Origin: M0108 sp937862735
Lineage (GTDB): Bacteria > Pseudomonadota > Gammaproteobacteria > Chromatiales > Chromatiaceae
Direction: 5' to 3'
NCBI GenBank assembly: GCA_937862735.1
Contig: CALMDH010000304.1
Location: forward strand, 30,155-94,154
DNA: 64,000 nt
Shown piece after piece: positions 24,320 through 32,516 of this stretch (the first letter of the stretch is position 1; each line of letters begins with the position of its first letter). The position numbers and the translations under genes were made by a program. A model generated the notes under the pieces. That model had not been told where the DNA came from. It ran no database searches and saw nothing but the letters and a program-made list of their open reading frames with translations.

Positions 24320-26851
24320 TCAGTCTCTGGCCAAGGCTCCCGTCCATGGCTGCTCGGTTGCCACGACGCGGAAGCCGATCGTGTTCAGACTCAGATTCGA
24401 CGGCAGGCCATCCCGCGCCGCCGATCGAGACAGGTCCGGCGAACTCAGACAGGAACCACCCCGCAACACCATGGGCGCCGGCCCCGTGCGTCGCCGCGTG
24501 TCAAGGCACCGTCCCTGAGCGCCACCGTATCCAGAATCATAGACCGAGCAGGTCCACTCCGCGACATTCCCAATCATATCTTTAAGCCCCCAGGGATTGG
24601 CGGCGAAGGTCCCGACCGGCGCGGTATAGAGGTGTCCGTCACGGCAGGGCACCCGCGCCCCCTCGATCCGGCGGCGGTCACCCTTGGCGGCGAGGACCGT
24701 TTCATCGGCCGTATTGGCGTTGTAGCAGGCATCCTTGGGATCCTCACCCCAGTAGCGGCTGGTCGAGGTGCCTGCCCGGGCGGCGTGTTCCCACTCCTCC
24801 TCGGTCGGCAGCCGGTAGGTGCGGCCCGTCTGCTCGCTCAGCCAGGTGGCGTAGGCGTTGGCATCGTTCCAGGTCACGCACACGACCGGGTGCTGGTCGC
24901 TGACGGGGTAGCCGGGACTGTTCCAGGAGAGGCTGAGGTCGGTGACCAGTTCGACGCCCCGGTCATCGACCCGCAGGCAGGCGCTCTCGCGATCGGCCTC
25001 GGTCCGGTAGCCCGCCACCTCGACGAAACGGCCGAACTGGCCGAGGGTGATCTCGGTCTGGCTCATGGCGAAGGGCGTCGCCACCTTTGCCCGGTAAGGA
25101 CGTTCGTCCTCACGATGCCCGATCTCCTCGGTGGATGACCCCATCGGCCCTTCACCGGCCGGGATGACCCTCATTGCCGGACCCGTGCCGCCCACCTTGA
25201 GAGGATCCGCAAAACCCTGCCCGGGCTTCAGGGGTTCGAGGGCGCGGGGGGCGACGACCGGAGGAGCGATGACCGGGGGGGTGACGACTGGGGGAGCGAC
25301 GACGGGTGGCGTGACAACCGGCTCGCCTGGAACCAAGGTCCCGGCATGGCTTGGCGTTGGGGGCGTGGCGGGGGGTTGCTCCATGGCAAGGGATCTGGGG
25401 GCTTCTCCAGGGAGCTGCTCCTTTGCGAGGGATCTGGGGGCTTCGGCAGGGGGCTTCTCCTTATCAAGGGATGTGGCAGCTTCAGCAGGGATCTGCTCCT
25501 TGATGAGGGATGTCGGGCCTTCGGCGGGGAGACCGACCCCTCCCACGGGCCTCGTCGGTGCCTCAGAGGCAGTAGGTGGTGGTTTTGCGGATGCCGCCTT
25601 TCCTGCGGGAGGGGCTTCAGCCGGCAGCCCAGGCGCTCCCGCCGGTGGCCGCTCCGCCCTTTGGCCCTCCCTGGGTTCGGTTGGCTGCTGGGTCCACCAC
25701 AGCCAGCCCGCGACACCACTGAGCAGGATCACACCCAGCATCAGGGCGATCCAGCCCCAGGACGAGGGGTGCTTTCGGTCCGGCAAGGGGAGGGCGACGT
25801 CAGGGGTCTGGGGTGAGGCCGCCGGGGAGGTCATCCTTGCCGTCACCGGTCCGGCCGCCCTGGCCGCCCCCCCGAAGGGCGCCGCTGGCGAGGGGGCGGT
25901 GCTGAGGCGGGTGACATCCGTCGCCGACACCTGGGAGATGACGATGGTCGCTTCCGTCGCCACCGGTTCGCCGCCGAACAAAAGCTGCCGCCAGGCGGCG
26001 ACGGACTGGGGCCGCTCCTCCGGCCGCAGGGCGCAGGCCAGATCGATGGCATGGAGAAAGGCGTCGGGATAGCGTCCCTGCCCCAGGGTCAGCGCCGGTT
26101 CCTGGGGCTGACCGAGCAGTTGTTCCGAAGCCGACTTGGGCGTGATGCCCGTGACGGCACGATAGACGGTGGCCCCGAGGGCGTAGAGGTCGGTCCAGGG
26201 CCCCTGCCGGCCGCTCTGATCATGCTGCTCGATAGCCGCATAGCGGGGGGTAAAGGTAGTGAACACCGAGATCTCGGCATTCAGGGCGACGTTGCGTGCC
26301 GCGCCGAAATCGATGAAGACCGGGGAACCATCGGGCCGGATCAGGATATTGGCGGGCTTGATGTCACGATGCAGGATGTTGGCGGCATGGACCCGTTCCA
26401 GACCATCCAGCAGCGAGGCCAGCATGGGTCTGATCTCGGCATAGGGCAGGGTCCCGCGCTGATCTAGCAAATCCGACAGCGGCAGACCATGCTCGAACTC
26501 CATGAACATGTAGGCACTGCCGTTGGCCTCCCGATACCGGGTCACGCGCACGATGCTGGGATGGGGTTGGGGGTGTCCCAGTCCCCACAGAGTCCGCGCC
26601 TCCTGGAGAAAACGCTCCCGGGCCCACTGAAAGGCCTCGGCGGTGGCCGGTGACAGGGGTCTGATCTGGCCATCCGCCTCACGCCGCGCCAGCTCGGTGG
26701 GCAGGAATTCCTTGATGGCAACCGTTTCGTCGAGATGGATATTCTCCGCCTCGTAAACGATGCCGAAATTACCCGCGCCCAGGATGCGCCGGATGCGGAA
26801 CTCATCGATCATCTCGCCGGGCTGAAGCCCTTGGTCCGCGGCGTTCACCAT
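24320..26851 (-). CDS. ppkA: PpkA-type Ser/Thr kinase fused to a formylglycine-enzyme-like domain
   Basis: PpkA kinases phosphorylate FHA partners to switch on T6SS assembly. The 843-residue product has a Hanks-type kinase domain (about 17-290): glycine loop GAGNFG, lysine K47, catalytic HRDIKPAN (161-168) and DFG (181-183). A membrane helix follows (about 365-386), then a proline-rich periplasmic spacer with repeats (about 390-540) and a C-terminal FGE/SUMF1-like domain (about 558-838) with RLPTEEEWEHAARAG, DMIGNVAEWT and GFRVV. Kinase inside and FGE-like domain outside is the known PpkA layout. It heads an operon with the Sel1 and autotransporter genes and diverges from tagH. Confidence 0.9.
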   Translation of the reverse strand: MVNAADQGLQPGEMIDEFRIRRILGAGNFGIVYEAENIHLDETVAIKEFLPTELARREADGQIRPLSPATAEAFQWARERFLQEARTLWGLGHPQPHPSIVRVTRYREANGSAYMFMEFEHGLPLSDLLDQRGTLPYAEIRPMLASLLDGLERVHAANILHRDIKPANILIRPDGSPVFIDFGAARNVALNAEISVFTTFTPRYAAIEQHDQSGRQGPWTDLYALGATVYRAVTGITPKSASEQLLGQPQEPALTLGQGRYPDAFLHAIDLACALRPEERPQSVAAWRQLLFGGEPVATEATIVISQVSATDVTRLSTAPSPAAPFGGAARAAGPVTARMTSPAASPQTPDVALPLPDRKHPSSWGWIALMLGVILLSGVAGWLWWTQQPTEPREGQRAERPPAGAPGLPAEAPPAGKAASAKPPPTASEAPTRPVGGVGLPAEGPTSLIKEQIPAEAATSLDKEKPPAEAPRSLAKEQLPGEAPRSLAMEQPPATPPTPSHAGTLVPGEPVVTPPVVAPPVVTPPVIAPPVVAPRALEPLKPGQGFADPLKVGGTGPAMRVIPAGEGPMGSSTEEIGHREDERPYRAKVATPFAMSQTEITLGQFGRFVEVAGYRTEADRESACLRVDDRGVELVTDLSLSWNSPGYPVSDQHPVVCVTWNDANAYATWLSEQTGRTYRLPTEEEWEHAARAGTSTSRYWGEDPKDACYNANTADETVLAAKGDRRRIEGARVPCRDGHLYTAPVGTFAANPWGLKDMIGNVAEWTCSVYDSGYGGAQGRCLDTRRRTGPAPMVLRGGSCLSSPDLSRSAARDGLPSNLSLNTIGFRVVATEQPWTGALARD
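25250..25528 (-). repeat. Repeat-rich spacer in ppkA
   Basis: Residues about 442-494 consist of four degenerate units of about 14 residues patterned on PAEAPRSLAKEQ. Residues about 510-534 alternate PPVVAPPVVTPP-type units. Both parts lie just outside the membrane helix. Such spacers usually give reach across the periplasm, and they are prone to length change between strains. Confidence 0.75.
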
Positions 26852-27361
26852 GGTGCTCGGGGATACCTTTCCGATGTGGGGATTAGGCTCATGAGGGTTA
26901 TGCCAACTTGGCTATACTCCATTGTAGTTTCCGAGCCCAGGGCTGATCGGGATCTTTCGCCGGGATCTTTCTCAAGCGGGTCCGCATCCTGAGCAGCGCA
27001 ATGGCGGGATTCTTCTATACTCATCGCAAATCTCTTGACGGTTTTCCCGAATCTTGAGTCCCCTCCGCAAAGTCGAAAACCGCCCAGATCAGCAAACCCT
27101 TGCGTTACTAATGTGTTGATGAAATTGGATAAGCGTCCATCAACATCCGTTGAAGTAGCTCCGGAACTGGCTTTTCGGAGGCGATTCAGTATTGGGACCC
27201 CGGCGAGGGACGACCCGTATGGCTCCCCGCGGGATTGCCAACCCTAATCCCTATCCCGGCGGTCCACGTACCCGCCAGAGATCCTTCGACCTTCCCTACA
27301 TTCGCCTGGTCGCGACCGAAACAAAAAAGATGAGTCGGCTATCAATCAGGAAAACCAAGCC
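26852..27361. promoter_or_regulatory. Divergent control region between ppkA and tagH
   Basis: This 510-base region has no gene and should carry promoters for both T6SS arms that start here. It is less GC-rich than its surroundings. Visible elements are an 11-base direct repeat CGGGATCTTTC (26948-26958 and 26961-26971) and two TATACT boxes (26913-26918 and 27016-27021). A TTGACG hexamer lies at 27035, and an 8-base inverted repeat TGTTGATG/CATCAACA at 27114-27121 and 27138-27145. None pairs into a textbook -35/-10 set, so promoter positions are unproven. Confidence 0.45.
27114..27145. promoter_or_regulatory. Inverted repeat upstream of tagH
   Basis: TGTTGATG (27114-27121) and CATCAACA (27138-27145) are perfect inverted copies separated by 16 bases. 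The spacing allows a regulator dimer site or an RNA hairpin in a tagH leader. No known operator is recognised. Confidence 0.35.
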
Positions 27362-29122
27362 ATGGCGATGAAGATCCGGGTCACGCGGCTACGCGGCGAG
27401 GGGACCGCGCCACGTGAGCTGACGCTGCAAACCCGCACGGCGACGGTTGGTCGCAGTCCAGACCGCGATGTCTTTCTGGACGACCCCGAGCGGGTCGTCT
27501 CGGGACAGCATGCCCTGATCGAGAGCCGCGGCAACGAAATCTGGATCACCGACCTCAGCCGCAACGGCACCTTTGTCAACCAGCCCAACGAGCCCCTGCC
27601 ACCTCACCAGGCCGTGGCGCTGGCACCTTCCGACCGGGTCCTCATCGGCCCCTTCGAACTGCGCATCAGTATCGTCGACGACACCGCGCCCTCCCCCATT
27701 CCGACCATGCCCACCGAAGGCCTGGAGGCGTGCCTGCCGGGGCTCTTCGGGACCGGTCAATCCGCCGATATCCTGGATCTGCTGGGTGGGGGTGAGCAGC
27801 CCCGTGAAGGCCCTGGAGGGGTCTCCCCATCACGACTGCGTGACCAACCCTTCGCGGACGCGGCGGCCCTGGATTCCCGTCTGGTGGGTCCCGCCAGGGC
27901 CGCCGAGCCCCAGTCCGCCCCCGAGCTGACACCCGTGGAGCATGTCTGTTTTCGGCCGCCACAGCCCCAGGTCCTTCCCCAAGTCCCTCCCCAGGCCTTT
28001 CCGGATGGCTACGATATCCTGCGGGATATCTGGACGGAGCCAGGGGAACCATCGCCGTCCCCGGCTACTACACCATCCTGGGTTAATACCCCATCCTGGA
28101 GCGAAGTGGCCCCGGAGGATGAACAGCGACAGCATTCGGCACCGCCCTCGCCCGCCACGCTCAAGGATTTTTCCGCCGAGGCACCCTTCCCCCCCGCAGG
28201 CCCATCAGGCCCGCTGGTCCCCCCCGCCCCGGCAACCCTCCCCGAACCCACCCACGCCCCCGGCACTGCTTCCGCTCCCGGCCCCGCGCCTACAACCGCC
28301 CTAGGCCTCGGCCCCACTGCTGGACTAGCCCCAACCCCGGCATTCGCCCAGCCTGTTGCCCCGTCCCCGCCGGGACCTGCGGCACCGACCCAGCCATTAC
28401 CGGCCTTAGGTCCAACCCCCAGACCGCTCCCGTCTGGGGCTCCACTGGCGGCCAGCTCCCCCCCCTCCGGGGACCTATCCAGGGGTGGCGAGGCGGCGCT
28501 GGTGGCCGCCTTTTTCAAGGGACTGGGTCTCTCGGATCAGATGACCCCGGAGCATCCCGAGGCATTGATGCACCAGGCTGGCGCCCTGCTGCGGGAACTG
28601 GTGGCGGGCTTGATCGGGATCATGATGGGCCGCGCCCAGTTCAAGAGCGAGCTCAGGCTGGGTGTCACCACCATCCGGCCGCTGGAGAACAATCCCTTCA
28701 AATTCGCAGTCGACCCCGGGGACCTGCTGGAGCGTCTGCTGTTGCGGCCCAGCCCTGGCTTCATGCCAGCGCTCGCCGCTGCCCATGAGGCCTTCGACGA
28801 CATCCGTGCCCATGAGATGGCGATGACGGCGGGATTGCAGGCCGCGCTGCGCGCCCTCCTGGCGCACTTCTCCCCCGCCGAGCTGGAACTTCGCCTGGGC
28901 GGTCCATCGCGATTAGAGAACTGGCTGCCCATGGCGCGCAAGGCCCACTTCTGGGACCTCTTTACCACCGCCTACGCCGAGGTCGCCGCCGACGCCACCG
29001 AGGATTTCATGCAACTCTTCGGGGATGCCTTTGCAGCGGCCTACCGTGAACAGATCGAACGGCTGGCGGGCAGGCGCGAAGGGGCCTCGGCCGTCAGCCG
29101 TGAGAAAACTGAGGGCCCATGA
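27362..29122 (+). CDS. tagH: T6SS FHA-domain protein TagH (Fha)
   Basis: TagH/Fha is the phosphothreonine-binding scaffold that PpkA phosphorylates to start T6SS assembly. The 586-residue product has an N-terminal FHA domain (about 24-100; TVGRSPDRDVFLDDPERVVSGQHA, DLSRNGTFVN), a long proline- and alanine-rich linker (about 180-380), and the TagH C-terminal domain (about 385-575). That domain includes ALLRELVAGLIGIMMGRAQFK and TIRPLENNPFKFAVDP. AGGA lies upstream of ATG 27362. It heads the second structural arm and diverges from ppkA. The kinase target is probably a threonine in the linker, but no site can be fixed from sequence alone. Confidence 0.92.
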   Translation: MAMKIRVTRLRGEGTAPRELTLQTRTATVGRSPDRDVFLDDPERVVSGQHALIESRGNEIWITDLSRNGTFVNQPNEPLPPHQAVALAPSDRVLIGPFELRISIVDDTAPSPIPTMPTEGLEACLPGLFGTGQSADILDLLGGGEQPREGPGGVSPSRLRDQPFADAAALDSRLVGPARAAEPQSAPELTPVEHVCFRPPQPQVLPQVPPQAFPDGYDILRDIWTEPGEPSPSPATTPSWVNTPSWSEVAPEDEQRQHSAPPSPATLKDFSAEAPFPPAGPSGPLVPPAPATLPEPTHAPGTASAPGPAPTTALGLGPTAGLAPTPAFAQPVAPSPPGPAAPTQPLPALGPTPRPLPSGAPLAASSPPSGDLSRGGEAALVAAFFKGLGLSDQMTPEHPEALMHQAGALLRELVAGLIGIMMGRAQFKSELRLGVTTIRPLENNPFKFAVDPGDLLERLLLRPSPGFMPALAAAHEAFDDIRAHEMAMTAGLQAALRALLAHFSPAELELRLGGPSRLENWLPMARKAHFWDLFTTAYAEVAADATEDFMQLFGDAFAAAYREQIERLAGRREGASAVSREKTEGP

Positions 29123-29261
29123 AGATATACCCCATCACAACTGCCTCAGAAGCAGTATCTCGATGAAATGAAGTTCTCAGGATTCCCATCGGAGAGAATG
29201 ACTTGCAGCCCCTGAGAGATAATGCAAGCAGGCATGCAAGAGGCCGTTTGCTAGGCCGTTC
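29123..29261. other. Short gap between tagH and tssJ
   Basis: This 139-base stretch is non-coding. It contains a 5-bp stem (ACTGC/GCAGT near 29140-29156) but no T-tract or clear promoter. The two genes may still share a message. Confidence 0.3.
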
Positions 29262-29294
29262 ATGAAGGCATTCAGAGTTCAAGAGGGCATTCAG

Positions 29295-29786
29295 ATGATC
29301 CATGTCCAGGGCTTCTTTCTTCATCGCCGCCGCGGCATCCTCCTCCTGCTCCTGGTCGCCGGCCTGATGCTGCTGGCCGCTTGCGCCAAACCGGAAAAAC
29401 CGCCCCTCAAACTCAACCTGGAGATCGCGGCGAGCGGGGATCTCAATCCGGGCCCCGACGGCCAGCCTTTGTCCGTCGTCCTGCGCCTCTACCAGCTCAA
29501 GCAACCGGGGAGCTTCATGGGGGCCGATTTCTACAGCCTCTTCGACAAGGAGACCTCCGTCCTTGGTGGTGATCTCGTGGCGCGGGAGGAGATGACCCTG
29601 AGGCCGGGTCAGGTCCTGCACCTCCAGCGCACCCAGGATCCGGCGGCGTCCTATCTCGGCATCCTGGTGGCCTACCGGGCCCTGGAACGGAGCCAGTGGC
29701 GTGCAGGACTGGGGCTCCAGTCCGGGGTGGATAACCGCGTCCGGGTCCAGGTAGCCGCCGACCGGGTTTCGGCCTCGGCCCAGTAG
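29295..29786 (+). CDS. tssJ: T6SS outer-membrane lipoprotein TssJ
   Basis: TssJ anchors the TssL-TssM membrane complex to the outer membrane. The 163-residue product has a basic n-region (HRRR), a hydrophobic run and lipobox LAAC, with the modified cysteine at residue 30. The mature part shows the TssJ pattern PLKLNLEIAASGDLNP, QPLSVVLRLYQLK and FYSLFDKE. ATG 29295 is preferred because AGAGGG lies 7 bases upstream; ATG 29262 would add 11 residues and has a weaker site. tssK starts 12 bases after the stop. Confidence 0.92.
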   Translation: MIHVQGFFLHRRRGILLLLLVAGLMLLAACAKPEKPPLKLNLEIAASGDLNPGPDGQPLSVVLRLYQLKQPGSFMGADFYSLFDKETSVLGGDLVAREEMTLRPGQVLHLQRTQDPAASYLGILVAYRALERSQWRAGLGLQSGVDNRVRVQVAADRVSASAQ

Positions 29787-29798
29787 GAGGACCCTCAG

Positions 29799-31130
29799 GT
29801 GTGGGATAACAAGGTCCTGTGGTTCGAGGGGCTCTTCCTCCAGCCCCACCACTTCCAGCAACACGATCGGTATCTGGAACATCTGGTGGACGCCAAGTCG
29901 GGGCTCGGCCTGGTGGGGCCCTGGGGACTGCGGCGACTGCGGATCGATGCCGAACTCCTGGGCATGGGCCGCTTCGCCCTGACCGATGTGGCGGGGATCC
30001 TCCCCGACGGGACCCCCTTCGACGCCCCCGCCAGTGATCCCCTGCCCCCACCCCTGCCCCTCGACGCCTCCGCCGCCGGACAAATCGTCTATCTGGCCCT
30101 GCCGTTGCAGCGGCCGGGCGCGGTCGTGAGCGGCACCCACGATCGCCCCGAGACCGGCCTCCGTTACCGGGTCGGCGAGCTCAAGGTGCGCGACAGCGCC
30201 GCGGGGGCGGACACCGAGGCGCTGCTGGAGATCGGGCGCCTGGACCTCCGCCTGCTGCTCGAACGTGAATCCCGCGCGGGTTTCGCCTGTTGCGGCGTCG
30301 CCAAAATCCTCGAATGCCGTCCCGATCGGGAACTGGTATTGGATCAGGACTACATCCCCCCCGCCCTCGACGTTCAGGTCAGCCCGCGCCTGGCGGATTT
30401 CCTGGAGGAGGTCGTCGGACTCCTCCATCGTCAAGCCGAGGCCAGGGCCGCCCGGGTTCGGGGCGTCGGCCGCGGTGGCGTCTCTGACTGGGCCGATTTC
30501 CTGTTGCTGCAGCTCATGAATCGGGCCGAGCCGGTCATGATCCATCTGACCCAGGTGCGGGGGCTGCACCCCGAGGCCGTCTTTCGCTATCTGCTTGGCT
30601 TGGCGGGGGAACTGGCCACCTTTGCCAGCGCGACTAAGCGCCCGGACGAGTTCCCGCCCTATCGGCACGAGGACCTGGACGCCAGCTTCACCCCCTTGAT
30701 GGTGCGCCTGCGGGAGTATCTCAGCCGCGAGTACCTGGAGCGGGCCATCGCCATTCCCATCCAGGAGCGTCAGTTCGGTTTTCGCATCGCCCTGGTGGCC
30801 GACCGTTCCCTTCTGGCTGGCGCGCGGTTCGTCCTGGCCGCCCAGGCCAGTCTCGATTCCCAAACCCTGCGCAACCGCCTGCCGGCCCAATTCAAGATCG
30901 GTCCCATCGAACGTATCCAGGAACTGGTCAAGCTGGCCTTGCCCGGTATCGCCCTCAAGCCCTTGCCTACCCCGCCCCTGGAGATCCCCTACCACGCGGG
31001 CTGTGATTACTTCGAGCTCGACCGCGGCAGTGAATTCTGGAAGCAACTGGCCGAGGGAGGCGGTTTCGGTCTGCATGTCGGGGGGGAATTTCCCGGTCTG
31101 GCACTCGAACTCTGGGCGATCCGCGAGTAA
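29799..31130 (+). CDS. tssK: T6SS baseplate-membrane connector TssK
   Basis: TssK trimers connect the TssFG wedge to TssL and TssM. The 443-residue product begins with the highly conserved VLWFEGLFLQPHHFQQHDRY and contains PEAVFRYLLGLAGELATF and RQFGFRIALVADRSLL further on. The start is GTG 29799 with TAGGAGG 8 bases upstream. Length and order (J-K-L-M) are standard. tssL starts 3 bases after the stop. Confidence 0.95.
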   Translation: MWDNKVLWFEGLFLQPHHFQQHDRYLEHLVDAKSGLGLVGPWGLRRLRIDAELLGMGRFALTDVAGILPDGTPFDAPASDPLPPPLPLDASAAGQIVYLALPLQRPGAVVSGTHDRPETGLRYRVGELKVRDSAAGADTEALLEIGRLDLRLLLERESRAGFACCGVAKILECRPDRELVLDQDYIPPALDVQVSPRLADFLEEVVGLLHRQAEARAARVRGVGRGGVSDWADFLLLQLMNRAEPVMIHLTQVRGLHPEAVFRYLLGLAGELATFASATKRPDEFPPYRHEDLDASFTPLMVRLREYLSREYLERAIAIPIQERQFGFRIALVADRSLLAGARFVLAAQASLDSQTLRNRLPAQFKIGPIERIQELVKLALPGIALKPLPTPPLEIPYHAGCDYFELDRGSEFWKQLAEGGGFGLHVGGEFPGLALELWAIRE

Positions 31131-31133
31131 ATC

Positions 31134-32516
31134 ATGACCAACCTCGACCCCTTCCAGCGGCCCGGGGATGCCGGTGAGACCGTCATCCGTCCGATCCCGG
31201 GCGGCCGACGGACGCCTGTCACCCCCCCGCCGCCACCCGCCCCGCCTCCAGATCTGAGGCCTTCGTTCCAACCCAACTGGCCAGAAATAGCTCCCGAGGC
31301 CCCCCTGCTCAATCCCCTGGTTAGTTGCGCCGCCGGGCTGCTGACCCTGGCCGGGGAGTTGCGGCGGACCCTGTCCCATCCCGATCCCGCCGGTCTGCGC
31401 GAGGGACTGGTGCGACAGATCCGCGCCTTCGAGACCTGTGCCCGGACCAAGGGTCTGGTGGACGCGGTGGTGCTGCCGGCTCGCTATGTCCTCTGCGCCC
31501 TCATCGACGAAGCCATCCTGGACACCCCTTGGGGCGCCCGCAGCGTCTGGAGCCATCAGGGACTCCTGATCAGCTTCCACAACGAGACCTGGGGTGGCGA
31601 GAAATTCTTTACCGCCCTCGACCGCCTGTTGGCCTACCCCAAGGGCAATCTGGACCTGCTGGAACTGATGTACCTCTGCCTGGCGCTGGGCTTCGAGGGG
31701 CGTTACCGCACCCGTCCCGACGGCCAGGCTCAGCGCGAACGGGTCCGGGAACAACTCTTCCAGACGATTCGCGGTCAGCGTGGCGACCCGGAGGGCGAAC
31801 TGTCCCTCCACTGGCGGGGGATGGCACTGGCCCCTCATCCCCTCTTCCAGCAACTGCCGCTCTGGGTGTTCGCGGCGGTCGCCGGGCTCCTCCTGGTGGG
31901 GCTGTTCGCCTTTTACAGTTTTTCGCTCAACCGCCATTCGGACCCGGTCTTTCTGGCCCTGAATCAGCTCGACCAGGGGCTTGAGGTCATTGTGGGACGT
32001 CCCCGCTTGCCGGTTCAGGAGCCACCCCCCGTCGAGCCAGCCCCGGCCCCCCTCACCCTGCGCATCCTGCTGGCGGATGACATCGCCGCCGGGCGCCTGG
32101 AGGTGGTGGACCGACCCGGGGGCCAAACCGTGATCATCCGCGGCGATGCCCTCTTCGCCTCCGCCAGCAGCCAGATCCTGCCGGCCTTCGAGCCCCTGGT
32201 GCGGCGTATCGGCGAGGCCCTGGCGAAATTGCCGGGGCGGATCCTGGTGACCGGCCATTCCGACAGCCTGCCGATCAAGACCCTGCGCTTCCCCTCGAAC
32301 TGGCACCTCTCGCTGGCGCGGGCCGAACAGGTGACCCAGGCCCTGATCGCGGTGGTCGGTGATGCCTCGCGTTTCACCGCCGAGGGCCGGGCCGATGCGG
32401 AGCACCTGATCCCGGCGAATCCGCGGGACCCCCGTAATCGCCGGGTCGAGATCACCCTGATGGCCCCGAGCGGCCGGACGACGCTTACGGATGCGATCGC
32501 AGGTACCAAGCCATGA
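31134..32516 (+). CDS. tssL: T6SS inner-membrane protein TssL with OmpA domain
   Basis: TssL (IcmH/DotU type) is the inner-membrane receptor for the baseplate. The 460-residue product has a proline-rich start and the cytoplasmic DotU domain (about 55-235; YVLCALIDEAILDTPWG, LISFHNETWGGEKFF). One membrane helix follows (241-264), then an OmpA-type peptidoglycan-binding domain (about 335-455; VTGHSDSLPIK, NPRDPRNRRVEITLM). The OmpA domain makes this the version that holds the wall directly. Its last four bases overlap tssM. Confidence 0.95.
   Translation: MTNLDPFQRPGDAGETVIRPIPGGRRTPVTPPPPPAPPPDLRPSFQPNWPEIAPEAPLLNPLVSCAAGLLTLAGELRRTLSHPDPAGLREGLVRQIRAFETCARTKGLVDAVVLPARYVLCALIDEAILDTPWGARSVWSHQGLLISFHNETWGGEKFFTALDRLLAYPKGNLDLLELMYLCLALGFEGRYRTRPDGQAQRERVREQLFQTIRGQRGDPEGELSLHWRGMALAPHPLFQQLPLWVFAAVAGLLLVGLFAFYSFSLNRHSDPVFLALNQLDQGLEVIVGRPRLPVQEPPPVEPAPAPLTLRILLADDIAAGRLEVVDRPGGQTVIIRGDALFASASSQILPAFEPLVRRIGEALAKLPGRILVTGHSDSLPIKTLRFPSNWHLSLARAEQVTQALIAVVGDASRFTAEGRADAEHLIPANPRDPRNRRVEITLMAPSGRTTLTDAIAGTKP

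Noticed and set aside
29094..32405. A very long open frame on the minus strand opposite tssJ-tssL (about 1100 codons)
   Set aside because: It lies antisense to well-identified T6SS genes, has low-complexity composition and no family features. Long antisense frames are expected from the codon use of high-GC genes.
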